From: Acanthochlamys bracteata
Lineage: Eukaryota > Streptophyta > Magnoliopsida > Pandanales > Velloziaceae
DNA length: 64,000 nt
Assembly (NCBI GenBank): GCA_019914995.1
Contig: CM034134.1
Coordinates: 5,030,463-5,094,462 of the forward strand
Reading direction: 5' to 3'
Position numbers and translations under genes: made by a program. Below, piece after piece: positions 48,965 to 60,700 of this stretch. The first letter of the stretch is position 1. The number at the start of each line of letters is the position of its first letter. Below the pieces are notes generated by a model. That model had not been told where the DNA came from. It did not search any database and worked only from the letters and a program-made list of their open reading frames with translations.

Positions 48965-49299
48965 TGTTGGAAATCCAAATCAAAACTATGCATTCATTTG
49001 GGGGTTTCTCAAAACATTAAAGAAAGAAAGTGGGTAAGTAATGGTAGTGGTGGGCACATAAGTTACTTAGGAAATTAGTGGAGAGTTAAAATATTAGTAA
49101 TAGCTATAAGTTTTATTTGATATGAATGTCTTAGTTAATGTAATCTTGGGTTGTAATCCCTATATAAGGATGCTTGTATTATGTTGCTTAGCATTAGGTG
49201 AGAATAACAAAAAAGTGTTTATAACAAAAGTTTTCCTTTGAAGAAAGCTTCTAATTTATCTAGTCATAGGATTTTAAATTCGTAAACTCACATCCAACA
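48965..49299 (+). repeat. 3' LTR of the 44.6-kb copia element
   Basis: 335 bp, parallel to 44,579-44,915. Preceded by the polypurine tract gatttgagggggcg (48,951-48,964). Confidence 0.92.
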
Positions 49300-49751
49300 G
49301 AAGTGTCTTGTGATAAATAGACTCATTTTGATTATCTTTCTAGTAACTAGATGAATTCTACAAACACTTCAATTGATCCAAAAAGCCAAGTCACCCTATG
49401 AGAACTCAGGATATGTATACAACTCAGACTTGCAAATTCAAACACCACTATCACAATACATCTTGGAAAATGTCACTATAGCATGATTGACTAATCATCC
49501 TATGCATATTGTCAAGAAACTAGGCAACATCACATACTTCTTTTCTAGAAACAGTTGTTCAGCACAGGTCTTCGGCTTAAAATGATTACTGCCATTGGAC
49601 TTGGAGAAAATGAAAAAACTAGACCCTTGGTCTTCGATTAACTATGAACAATCATTCTATAACTAAAAAAGGAAACTACCCAATGATATAATATACAAAC
49701 GCCAAATTAAAGCAACGAAAGGAATAAGAAAAAGATCATAATTCAAAGTTA

Positions 49752-49871
49752 CCTTTTAATGGTTCAAATGCTCGAGCACCCATCACCAACAAATCAGCAT
49801 GTTCCTTTTTTAGTAACTTCATAGATCTTCTCCTTTACGATCTCCCTCACCAATTGCGTCTTCACAATCAC
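49752..49871 (-). pseudogene. Universal stress protein (USP) domain exon remnant
   Basis: Minus strand shows VKTQLVREIVKEKIYEVTKK and, one base out of frame, EHADLLVMGARAF followed by EPLKG and a GT. This matches the C-terminal USP ATP-binding block (DLLVMGSRGFGPIKR-type) and the position where plant USP genes often have an intron. The frame change and altered glycine pattern indicate a relic. Upstream exons could not be recognised. Confidence 0.55.
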
Positions 49872-50439
49872 CTAGTCAATCCCCATAGAAACATAAACCG
49901 TCCAGACGAACCATTCATTCACTAAATTACACTCACACCAACTGAATCTAAAACAAAGTTCTCATATCGTGTACTCATTACAAAACTCAAGTGCACCTTC
50001 GTTATGGCTTCAGTGATCCATCGCTAGTGAGCCTCTATCGTCGTAGAGGAAGCCAGCACCACAAGTTAGTTTCAAAGATTAACAAAATTTCAAACTCATA
50101 ATAATCCCAACATACTCTAGCAACTAACCATGACCACTTATTCATCTTGGAAACTCTTAGTTCACAAGGAAAATTACACAGCAAATCTCAAAGAGTAGTA
50201 GCAAAAGATTGTCACAATATCAGAATAAAAGTAAAATACAGAAAAAAAAGTAACTAATGAAATTCTCAAGATGAACTCATATAAAAATCTATTCAGCTTG
50301 AAAATATCTTAATTAAGATGAAAACTAACTAATTCTAATGAGTAAGAAGGTAACCAACAAATCAAGCAGCAAAGCTGAGATTTTTACATTTGTCAACCAA
50401 AGGGGATTGCTCTAGGGTTCAATCTGAAACAATATGTGA
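49872..50439. other. Non-coding interval
   Basis: May contain introns or upstream exons of the USP-like relic; nothing else recognised. The interval 49,305-49,751 on the other side of the exon is likewise without supported features. Confidence 0.4.
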
Positions 50440-50825
50440 TAAGATAAATGTATAATCGAATATTAGAGAATGAATGAATAGTATCTACACGTGCAAATAT
50501 ATTTATACTATATAAATGGGCTTATCTTACATATAGCCCAACAATATATAATCCAATAGCCCCCTCAAACTTATGATGGATCAAACAACATGAGTTTGCC
50601 AAATAATGGTTGGATTCTCAGTGTTAGATGCGACTTCGTAAAAAAATTTTCCAGTTAATTAGTATAAGTCATATGTGGGAAAGAAATAGTACATGCTAGA
50701 AAGTGCACATGGACAAAGTGACAGTCAATTTCAATATATTTTTTTCGTTTATGAAAAACATGATTGCTTGCAATCTGGATCGCACTCCGATTGCAAGAGA
50801 AAAGAGGAATAGCTCCTATTAGGTT
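50440..50825 (-). mobile_element. Copia 3' fragment: RNase H end, PPT and partial LTR
   Basis: On the minus strand AIPLFSCNRSAIQIASNHVF (50,816-50,757) followed by KYIEIDCHFV is the C-terminal copia RNase H signature (CDN-SAI...K-IEIDCHF). A polypurine tract ttgagggggct (about 50,561-50,571 on plus as agccccctcaa) precedes an LTR-like piece to about 50,440. The 5' side is cut off by the next copia element. Confidence 0.7.
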
Positions 50826-50829
50826 TAGA

Positions 50830-51755
50830 GGTCGGGCACAAACATGTACACACTAAACTAAACACTAAAAGTAATTATAAAGTGTGTCAAGGATCTTGTA
50901 ACTCAAGGGAACTATGAGATAAGATGAGAAGCAATAGATAAGAGGCACAAGATTTTACATGGAAAGCCCTTTCCTACCAACAGGAAAATAAACTTCACAA
51001 AAAATAAAGATTATACCACTCTCTTTACAAGGCTACTACCAAGCATAGCTTTTTATTGGAGAGAATACAATTATTTCTTACAAGTGGGATTGTTGGTGGC
51101 TATCCTAAGAGCAAGAGTGTATGCTTGGATGCTTCTTGTAGCTTGCTTTCTCAAATTTTGGTGGTTGCTCTTGGTGGGCTCCTCCTCTCTATTTATAGTC
51201 CTTTCTTCTCTTGATGAACAGTGGACATGGCTTTGATCGGATGGTGGAGAATGCTTGTCCAGAATGTTCTTCTAAAATATGTTTTGTTGATTATTATCAT
51301 TTGAAGATATCTTGACATGCAGCTTTAGGCGAGATAAATGAGCACCACATCTTTGACTAGTCAACCATTACCATAAATGAGCACACCATCTTTGACTAGG
51401 CTGGAGTATTCCACACTACTCTAAAGTAGTCTATAAAGATCACTTTGCCAAGAAGAAAAGAGTAAGAAGAAAAGATAAACAAAGTATACCTCAACATAAT
51501 GGAGTGGCTTTACCACTCTCACAATCTCCCGCTTAAAGGCACTCAACTGTGTCCTTTTTTTATTGCATCCTTGCCACTTTTTTCAATTGCCATCTCTTCC
51601 GTGTTCATTGCTTCCTGTGACTAGGCCATACTTGGATCTGATCAATTCAAACTTCTCGTCTAGAATGGGCTTCGTCAATGCATCTGCTAGGTTCTCTTTA
51701 TTAGGGATTTTAAGCATATTCATGCTTCCACCTTCCAACACTTCACATATCAAGT
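50830..51755 (-). mobile_element. Minus-strand copia element, left part (3' end), split by SIRE insertion
   Basis: Contains a 3' LTR (about 50,830-51,523), a PPT (caatctcccgctta on plus, 51,522-51,535), and the end of RNase H read as GGSMNMLKIPNKENLADALT and KPILDEKFELIRSKYGLV (51,738-51,620). It stops at 51,755 within RNase H, and the same element resumes at 62,264 beyond the SIRE-type insertion. The left LTR border is approximate. Confidence 0.8.
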
Positions 51756-53319
51756 TGTTGGAAATACAAGGATAATTTTGATGATAACAAAGAATTAAGA
51801 ACTATGATTTATATAAGACTAATAATCTGAAAACAAGTCTGCAGGATTAGACAAACAAAGATCATTTAATTTACAGCAGACAAAAACAGCCATCATACAG
51901 CCAACTGTTATGCTACTACATAATGGACACAGGACAATACACGGGACAGAGGATGCCACAGCCACATCACAGTTAGCTACTCGACTACTTGAAGCGGGAC
52001 AGAGAACAGCATACGGGACAAAGGATGCAGCAGCCACATTACAGTCAGTTGTTTGGCTACTGAAGCATATGCAGACTTCTCTGTTTCGGGACAGACCCAT
52101 ATGTTCAACGGCAACGAAGTTTCCCTTGCCTTCAAAGATCACCTTCACTCCCAACGAACTGAAGGACTTCAAACAGAAGATTTACAAAAGCTAGAATCAC
52201 CTTCACTTTCACACAAAAGGGAAGCTCAATAATCAAGGAAAGAAAGCAGTCAAAGTTCTTGATCAGTCAAGCGGTCAACCTGCACTGCATTTATTATGGA
52301 CATACCATATCAACTCATCAGCTCACCGAAATTCAAACAGAAGCTTAGCTGAATTAAGCACTCAACCGTTGGCAGCAAATTCAAATTTCTTCAACGCATT
52401 CAATGCAACAAAGATTTGCACAAACACAGCTGAAGAACCACTGGACAACACCATTACTTGTCTGACGTGAAGAACCGAGCGCCAACAGCAACGTTCCTCA
52501 ACGGCTCCTGCACAGGAAAGATGCTCTATAAAAAGGGAGTCACAGCAACGAGGAAACCTGGTGGAGAAATAGAGAAAAACAGGGAGAGAACAAAAAGAAA
52601 ACAGAAGTAGAGAGAATCCAAGCAAAAACAGAGACATATAAGAACTCTACCACTCTACACAAAAAAACTCCCACTGCCGGTCACGAACTTGACTACTCCA
52701 CACAAACAAATTTTGCTGCAAATCATACTGAAAAAATCTCTCAGCAATCTCTCCGATCATCTCATCTGAATCACTGCTTAAACACTCAACATTCATGAGA
52801 TAGATCCTGCACTCAATACTTGTTTATTTTCTTGTAACTTGTCACTGACAGTTTAAGGGTGGTGCTGCAGGCACCGGTAAAGGAAGCTCAGGTAGAGCTT
52901 GGTGTAAGCTCTTAGACCTTGTAATAGTGCTAGCAAATCAGCCAGGGGGACAGGCGTGTCCAGGAGGCTGGTAGGGGTTGTCTTGGCGAAGAAATCCGGT
53001 AGAGTATGTGTGCTTGGCGAAGCACTTCGCTCTAGGTGTATTTGTAGCTTATTAAAGGTCTAGTGAAGCTTTGGCTCTGGTGATAGAGCGACCGTGGATG
53101 TAGGCAAAGGGGTTTTGCCGAACCACGTTAAATACCCTGAGCACTACTCCTTGTTACTTCTGTCAGTAAACACACTAACTCTTCTGTCTGCAGGTTACAG
53201 CATTGACACAGCCGGCTGTTAGCTCTCTGCCATTAGGATAACAAACTTAACACAAATTTTTATAGACTAACTCAATTCACCCCTCCCCTCTTGAGTTAAT
53301 CTTGCAGGAATATCTAACA
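51756..53319 (+). repeat. 5' LTR of the SIRE-type element
   Basis: tgttggaaat to atctaaca. It holds an internal degenerate ~72-bp repeat (acgggaca(g/a)aggatgc at 51,941 and 52,013), a TATA box near 52,527 and the conserved ttgccgaaccacgt near 53,117. Confidence 0.95.
52527..52535 (+). promoter_or_regulatory. LTR TATA box
   Basis: tataaaaag in the 5' LTR, with an equivalent at 61,467-61,475 in the 3' LTR. Likely RNA polymerase II promoter of the element. Confidence 0.6.
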
Positions 53320-53334
53320 ATTGGTATCAGAGCA
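53320..53334 (+). other. Primer-binding site
   Basis: attggtatcagagca directly after the 5' LTR, complementary to the 3' end or internal part of initiator tRNA-Met as in copia elements. Confidence 0.92.
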
Positions 53335-53381
53335 GGCCTCCAAAAATCAAAGGTCTAACAACCTTGAGGTAAAAGATCCTT

Positions 53382-55390
53382 ATGGCTAACCTTATTCCTA
53401 TAGCTTTTGAAGGTAGATCCTCCAACAGACCACCACTCTTTGATGGAACAAATTATGGCTACTGGAAAACCAAGATGACAATCTTCATTCGAGCACAAGA
53501 CTTCACACTATGGAAGATCATATGGGACGGACCTATCCTTCTAACCAAAACTGGTCCAGATGGGATACGTATCCCCAAGGCTGAACGAGAATACAATGAT
53601 GAAGATAACAAGCTCATATCAATGAATGACAGAGCTATGAACCTTCTGTATTGTGCGCTGGATCCTAATGAGTTCAACCGAATCAGTGCTTGCAACTCTG
53701 CCAAAGAAATATGGGATCAGTTGGAGGTAACGCATGAAGGAACCACTCAAGTCAAGGAAACCAGAGTGAATCAGCTCATGCATGAGTATGAAAACTTCAG
53801 GATGAACCGAGGTGAGTCCATTTCTCAGATGTTCACTAGATTTACTAACATTACAAATCCTCTGAAGAATCTAGGAAAAGTATTCAAACCTGAACAACTG
53901 AAATGGAAGATATTGAGAGCTGTGCTGCCAACATTTGGATCTAAAGTAGATGCCATAGAGGAAAACCAACTTTTACTCAAATGTCACTGGATGAACTGAT
54001 TAGCAAGCTAATGGCCAAGGAATTATCTCTGAAGAAAATTGATGAACGTCCTGAAGGGATTGCATTAAAGATCAACGCCTAGCAGGTAAGTGATTCTTCC
54101 TCTGATGAAGACATTGCACTCTTAACCCGTAAATTTAAAAGTTTTCTCGGAAGAAATAAGCTTAGAAAAAGAAGGGTTCCTGGAAGAACCAATAGAGGAG
54201 AGGACAGACAGGACACCAACTACTTCAACTGCAACAAGCCAGGACACTTCAAGAACGATTGTTCACTGCTCAAGAGATCTAAATACAAGGACACAAGAAG
54301 AAAACGAGCTATGGCAGCCTGGAGTGATGAAGATGAAAGTTCATCAGAAGACAGTCAGACTGAGACAGAGAAAAATGAAGAAAGCAATTTATGTCTGATG
54401 GCAGATCATGAAGATGACAATGAGGTAAATTCTACTGACTATGATGACTCTAATGAACAATTACAAGATGTTTTTGATGAACTGTATGCAAAATACCTAC
54501 ATGCCAAAACCGACTGCAAGACTATGAAGGTATGCATGCATAAAATTAAGGATGAAAACGAATGTCTGAAAAAGGAAATACTTGTTTTAAAAAATGCCTT
54601 AGAAGACAAAACTGATGCTATGAAAGACACACTCCATGCAGATTATGATCATATTAACTCTAAACTATGTGCACTGCATATTGAAAATAAACGCTTGACT
54701 CAAATAAATGAAAAGCTTCATGTCAAACTAAATGAATGTAAGACTGGAGAACTGACAAGATGCACAGAAAGCTCAAGCATAGACATGATAAAGAAAATTG
54801 CTGAGCTTGAGGAGTTGAATGAGGTACTAAGTAGAGAGGTGGATAGACTGTCATACCCCACCATTCCAGATCTTAAACCATTCATGACTGATTATACAAA
54901 TATGCACATAAAAGAAACTAAGCTGATGGAAGAAAATCAAAGACTGCTTCAAAAGAACAAAGCTCTGCAGAGTAAGAACCTCGACCTAGAAGCATCACTG
55001 GCAAGATTTGTTAATGGAAAGGATAGACTAGATGCAATACTGGGAGCTCAACGCAGCCCATACAGAAAGGAAGGAATAGGATTCATTTCAGCATCTATGA
55101 CAACTGGTAAACAAATCTCAAGGTATGATCAGCCCTCCATAAGCCACTCAGGTATGGCAACAGCAAGGATGCAAAACAAAAATTTAATGTCCAAAGCAAA
55201 TACAGCAAACATGTCTTACTCCACAATACCTTTTGTTAAATGCTTTCATTGTGGCAGAAAAGGGCATAATGTTTATTCATGCTGGTATAAAAAGAACACC
55301 AATAAAATAAAAATGATATGGGTTCCAAAAGGAACATATAACAGCACTAACTCCTTAGGACTTAAAAAAATTTGGGTACCTAAACACTAA
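53382..55390 (+). pseudogene. SIRE-type gag (broken by stops and a frame change)
   Basis: Starts 48 bp beyond the PBS with an N-terminal DUF4219/UBN2-type region (PPLFDGTNYGYWKTKMTIF; AKEIWDQLEVTHEGTTQVKE) to 53,999. After a frame change and a stop near 54,080 it continues in the frame of 54,311-55,390. A first zinc knuckle near 54,222 has its first Cys replaced by Tyr (YFNCNKPGHFKNDC); a second near 55,240 is intact (CFHCGRKGHNVYSC). Between them a long coiled coil spans about 54,440-55,020 with heptad-like Leu/Lys/Glu. Gag forms the cytoplasmic particle and binds RNA. It ends in TAA (55,388-55,390), in the same frame as pol. Confidence 0.92.
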
Positions 55391-55399
55391 AGATTTCTT

Positions 55400-58300
55400 T
55401 TGCAGGAAGGAGAGGAGCTAACCCGACTGAAAAATAGCAAATGGTACTTGGACAGCGGGTGCTCAAGACATATGACAGGAAATGAAAAATGTTTCAGCAG
55501 TCTACAAAAACAATTCGGTGGAAATGTAATCCTTGGAGACAACAGTAAGTGCAAAATAATAGGCATAGAAAAAATAGGTAATCCTTCCTCTCTATGCATA
55601 GAAAATGTTCTTCATGTTAAAGGATTAAAACATAACCTAATAAGCATAAGTCAATTGTGTGATAATGATTTTAAAGTTAATTTTAATAATCAATGCTGCT
55701 CAATTGTTAGTCTGTCATCTGGAAAAAAAATACTAAACGGAAAAAGGGAAGGCAATGTTTATGTACTCTATATTGATGATTTTCCTAACAACAAAATGTA
55801 TTTAGTAGCAAGTCAACATGAAAGCAGCTGGCTCTGGCATAGACGTTTGGGACACTGCAACATCAAAATACTATCAAAACTGTCCAAATTAAAACTAGTA
55901 AAGGAACTGCCTGAAGCCAATTATAGCTTGGATGAATTATGTGATGCATGTGCCAAAGGAAAACAAGTGAAGTCATCATTCAAGCACAAGCAAGTGATCA
56001 CAACCAAGCAACCATTACAACTGCTACACATGGATTTATTTGGACCAGCAAGAACATCAAGCTTGGGAGGTAAGTATTACTGTCTAGTAATAGTAGATGA
56101 TTATTCTCGTTTCTGTTGGGTTTACTTCTTAGCATACAAGAATGATGCACTGAAAACATTCATATGCTTTTTCAAAAAGATTCAAAAAGAATTAAACCTA
56201 ATCATCTGTGCTATTAGAAGTGATCATGGTAAGGAATTTCAAAACTTTTATTTTGATGAATTCTGTGACTCGAATGGCTTAACACATAATTTCTCTGCTC
56301 CAAGAACTCCCCAACAAAATGGTGTAGTAGAAAGGACAAATAGAGTGCTAGTAGAAATGGCACGAACCATGCTCATAGAACAGAACCTACCAAAATATTT
56401 TTGGGCAGAAGCCGTTAATACTGCATGTCATATTATTAACCGTGCACTCATTCGCCCCATTCTTAAAAAGACTCCATATGAGCTTTTAAAAGGAAGAATC
56501 CCAAATATCGGTTACTTGAGAACCTTTGGATGCAAATGTTTTATCCTCAACAACGGGAAAGATAATCTTGAAAAGTTTGATGCAAAAAGTGATGAAGGTA
56601 TTTTTCTCGGTTACTCTTCCACATCAAAAGCTTATAGAATTTTTAACAAACGAACCATGATTGTTGAAGAATCTATGCATGTATTATTTAATGAGTCTAA
56701 TAATGGCACGAGAATAAATCGAGAACTAGATGCAGGATCAGAAGAAGAAGAAGAGCTGTTCCCATCGACAGAAAAACAACAGATTACAGAGACCCAAACA
56801 ACAGACGAACAGCCAGCTGAAATAACAGAGGAAGGACAGACTCCTGGAATTTTACCTGATCAGACAGAAACTCGTGAGCAGATCAGCAAGACCTTCAAAT
56901 ACAGATCCAGTTATCCACAAGAAAACATACTAGGTGAGGTAAATGAAGGTACAAGAACTAGATCCCATTTTAAAAATAACTTCATTCAGCACTCTGCATT
57001 TGTATCAAATCTAGAACCAAAGTGCATAGATGATGCATTGACAGATAGCTCATGGATCACTGCCATGCAAGAAGAATTAAATCAGTTTGAAAGAAATAAT
57101 GTATGGCATCTTGTTAGAAAACCTCCAAACAAATCCATCATAGGAACAAAATGGGTGTTTAGAAATAAATTGGATGAAAATGGCATCATAACTAGAAACA
57201 AAGCTAGACTAGTAGCTAAAGGATATAATCAGGAAGAAGGAATAGATTTTGATGAAACTTATGCTCTTGTTGCACGTCTTGAAGCCATTAGAATACTACT
57301 TGCTTTTGAATGTCATAAAGATTTCAAACTTTTTCAAATGGATGTTAAAAGTGCATTTCTAAATGGTTTTCTGAAAGAAGAAGTCTATGTTGAATAACCT
57401 CCCGGGTTTGAAAACACAAGCTGTCCAAATCATGTTTACAAATTAAACAAAGCTCTTTATGGTTTGAAACAAGCTCCCGAGCCAGTATGAAAGGTTAAGC
57501 ACATTTCTGATTGAAAAAGGCTTGATCGAGGTAAGATTGACTTAACTTTGTTCACATTGCATGAAGATAATGACATGTTAATTGTACAAGTCTATGTAGA
57601 TGATATAATATTTGGTGCCACTAATGAAAGTCTATGCGAAAATTTTTACGCTTGATGAAAGAGGAGTTTGAAATGAGCTTGATGGGTGAACTAAATTATT
57701 TCCTTGGTCCGCAAGTTAAACAACTGAAAAATGGCATATTCATAAGTCAAAGCAAATACATTAAAGAGTTGATCAAGAAGTTCAAAGATGGAAGAAAGCA
57801 AGGAGATAAGCACTCAATGTCTACTTCTTGCAAATCAACAAGAGATGAGACAGTAAAGCAGTTGATCAAAAATTATATAGAGGTATGATTGGATCACTCC
57901 TTTATCTTACTGCCAGTAGACCGGACATTCAATTCAGTATTTGCCTATGTGCTAGATTTCAAAGTGATCCAAAAGAGTCTCACATGATAGCTATAAAACG
58001 AATTATTAGATACTTGGTAGGAACTAAGGAATTAGGATTATTCTATCCAAGAGGCTGTGAATTTAACTTATATGCTTATGCTGACGCTGATTTTGGTGGC
58101 TGCAAGCTTGATAGAAAGAGCACGAGTGGCTCTTGTCAGTTTTTAGGAGGTTGTCTGATCTCATGGTGCTCCAGAAAACAAGCTTCAGTGGCAATGTCAA
58201 CTGCCGAAGCAGAATACATAGCCGCTGGAAGTTGCTGCTCTCAGGTACTTTGGATAAAACAACAACTTCTTGATTTTGGCTATGATTTTAAGAATGTGCC

Positions 58301-58532
58301 TATATTCTGTGACAATACAAGTGCCATTAAGTTAACCAAAAATCCCATTCAACACTCACGCACAAAACACATAGATTTAAGACATCATTTCATTAGAGAG
58401 CATGTTGAATGCAATAATATAGTGTTAAACTTTGTTAATTCTGAGAATCAATTAGCTGACATCTTCACTAAACCTTTAGGACTTGACTCGTTCACAAAAA
58501 TCTGCCATGAGATAGGTTTATGTGTCATATAA
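55400..58532 (+). pseudogene. SIRE-type pol: protease, integrase, RT, RNase H
   Basis: Open from 55,400 to 57,397, then broken. Protease active site [13 protein letters not shown] (residues 15-27 of the long frame). Integrase: HRRLGHCN ... CDACAKGKQ zinc region, then all three core acidic residues ([27 protein letters not shown]). [55 protein letters not shown], then TAA at 57,395 where Gln is expected. Frame losses occur at 57,480-57,545 and 57,785-57,885. The RT active site QVYVDDIIFGATNES is intact (57,587-57,631). RNase H (57,885-58,532) is open: DADFGGCKLDRKSTSG, SWCSRKQASVAMSTAEAEYI, KHIDLRHHFIREH, LADIFTKPLG. Confidence 0.95.
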
Positions 58533-58795
58533 CTATGCTCTGTTCTGTCTCTGTACATACATAGATTTCAGCATTATTACAGTCGCACTACAGTCGACTG
58601 CAACTGATAGAACTATAGTAAGCGGTGACCAACATACGTCGTTGAGCACATGACCCAAATCATACTCATACTAGGTCAGATGCATAAGCTAACCCGATCG
58701 GCGACTCCTCACAACTCGTCGTCATCATTTCAAATTTCCCTCTCTCTCTCGAATCCTAAATCTCAAACCCTAAGCCAAATCTCCAAACCTCTGCA

Positions 58796-60276
58796 ATGGC
58801 CAAGAAAAATCAGAAAACTCAGGCAAGAAGCTCCAGAACTATCCACGACCATGACGAGAGATTCATCGGCAAGGAGGAATTCGATAAATACAGTCGGCAG
58901 CTAGCAATTCCAATTCTGACGCCGGCAAGTGTTAATTTCGACGACTTCAATTACTACGGCCTTGAAGTGGATGAAATTTTTGAGGCACAAGGATGGACAG
59001 CGTTCAATGAGTGGCCGGGAGAATTTTCAGAGGAATGTGTCAGAATGTTCTACGCCAATCTTCATCCGACCGGAGGCTCCTCTGTTCAGACCATGGTTAA
59101 TGGAATCGAGATCAACCTGGAAGCGCGATCCATGTCCTTAATGCTCGATCTACCTTACCGAGAGGAGATGCCGCCTGCCAGTGACTCCAAACTGAATTAC
59201 CTCAAGCAGGTACTGGAAATAGAGGTTATAACAAAGCTCCAGTATGAGTCGGCCGCCCACTTACCCTCGCTGTTTGCGAGAGCTCTACCCATGTCATTTC
59301 CAAAGTAATAGTTCCTCGGTCCGAAGCCGCAACATTATCACCAACTACGACGCTACATTATGGAGGTTGATGAAGAAATTGCCAATCAACCTCTATGCGG
59401 TGATGTTGCACCACATGATGAGAGTTTCCAAATCTGGCAGTAAACACTTCCCATACCCTCATGTTATATGTAGGATATGCCAATTTAAGGCTGTGCCTAT
59501 GGGAACCCCGCAAGTGAAGAAGATGATTAGGATGGATGCCAAGTTCTTGAGAGGAATCATTAAAGCAAAGGAAGGCTAACGTCCAACACCTCCAGGTTGA
59601 CAATAACTCGCAAAGTGCCACAACAGATCAGTGACTCGATGCTTGACAAACATTCTCAATGCCATCCTGGAGCAAACTAAGGAAATTCGAAAGCTGAACA
59701 CAACCTTTGAAGAGCTCAAGGACACCATCCGCAACCAGGGCACCCAAAGGACAAGTCACCGAGAGATGAATTTAAGACTGACAGATGGATGCAGAGGAAA
59801 ATGCACAGAAGATGGGCGGGAGGATGGATGGATGAATGCAGATTACTATAATATGGGGAGCAATGATCGCTCAAAGATCTCGCACAAGGCAACCGAGCAC
59901 ATGGAATCACCAAGAATGCCCAATGAAGGAGCTCATCAAGAACCCGATGAAGAAACGAGCCATTATCAATTATCGTTTATGAAGCTCCTCTGCCGGGAAG
60001 TATCACCGTCCCAAGATATCCCAAAGAGAGCTCCAACCTAAACCCCTCACCACCGAACCTCCTATCTCTGAACCCCCATCAGCTCCCTCAACTGTTCCTA
60101 GCCTTCCCCCTAAACGCAGGAACCAAAAACGCAAAGCTCACAAACCAATCTCTAGCTCACAAGCCTTTATTGATGAGGATGTAGAAATACTTCCTCCATC
60201 CTCTACAGCTAAACCAAAACATCAACGTCCTAGACCTCTCGGTCAGAGAACATCATCTAGGCGTAGAAATAACTAG
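58796..60276 (+). pseudogene. Third ORF of the SIRE-type element (plant transposon protein/env-like position)
   Basis: Starts with an ATG at 58,796, 264 bp after pol, in the position of the 'env-like' ORF of SIRE elements. The first frame runs to 59,308 (EVDEIFEAQGWTAFNEWPG; CVRMFYANLHP; LMLDLPYREEMP); it then continues in another frame (ITNYDATLWRLMKKLPINLY; MLHHMMRVSKSGS; FPYPHVICRICQF) to 59,579. These motifs resemble the 'putative plant transposon protein' domain. After a stop, ILEQTKEIRKLNTTFEELKD suggests a coiled coil, and the last part (60,041-60,276) is proline- and lysine/arginine-rich. No signal peptide or clear membrane span was seen, which argues against an envelope protein. Function unknown. 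Confidence 0.75.
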
Positions 60277-60686
60277 TTGAAAACTTAGCTTAGGCTTAGT
60301 TTCATCATCCGCTTAGATGTATGTTTTATGTGACGGATGTTTGCTTGTTTATTTACTTGTCACAAGCTATGCTTAAATGAATGGTTGCACTTTTTTGTTA
60401 TGTCTTCCGCTTAACTCACAAAATCTAGCAATGTTACATAAGCTTTTTGAGATGACAAAAGGGGGGCAAAGAAGAAGAATTATTGTTAGAAGGGGAGAAA
60501 GAAGTATTATTAAAGGGGGAGAAAAATTTCTGGCTCAATCTGAGGGGGAGTCATGAGCAATAAACAGATAAGTAAAATAGATGCACCAGTTGAGGGGGAG
60601 TCATGAAAAGGTATGGCAAATTTTCAATTCAAATCTATGGCTTACAAAAACATAAATCAATAATTTTTAATTTGTTTGTCATCATC
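60277..60686 (+). other. 3' untranslated region with repeated polypurine tracts
   Basis: Between the third ORF and the PPT. Purine runs recur: aaaaggggggc (60,459), gaaggggagaaag, aaagggggagaaaa and two copies of tgagggggagtcatga (60,540 and 60,592). Could serve as extra priming sites; not shown. Confidence 0.6.
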
Positions 60687-60700
60687 AAAAAGGGAGAGAT
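60687..60700 (+). other. Polypurine tract
   Basis: aaaaagggagagat directly before the 3' LTR, where plus-strand DNA synthesis starts. Confidence 0.88.

Larger units (their letters stand above)
44579..49299 (+). mobile_element. Ty1/copia element with both LTRs, decayed coding region
   Basis: 4,721 bp with two LTRs of about 336 bp, PBS, PPT and near-matching target sites gcagt (44,574-44,578) and gaagt (49,300-49,304). Domain order gag, integrase, RT, RNase H is copia. The length and compact LTRs suit an Ale/Retrofit-type element, an inference. Many stops. Confidence 0.9.

Noticed and set aside
51819..52637. ORFs inside the SIRE LTR on both strands (also 60,764-61,578)
   Set aside because: They are within LTR sequence, not shared in frame between the two LTRs, and have no domain.
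58796..60276. Third ORF as a true envelope gene
   Set aside because: No signal peptide or membrane anchor was visible; the similarity is to plant transposon-protein domains.
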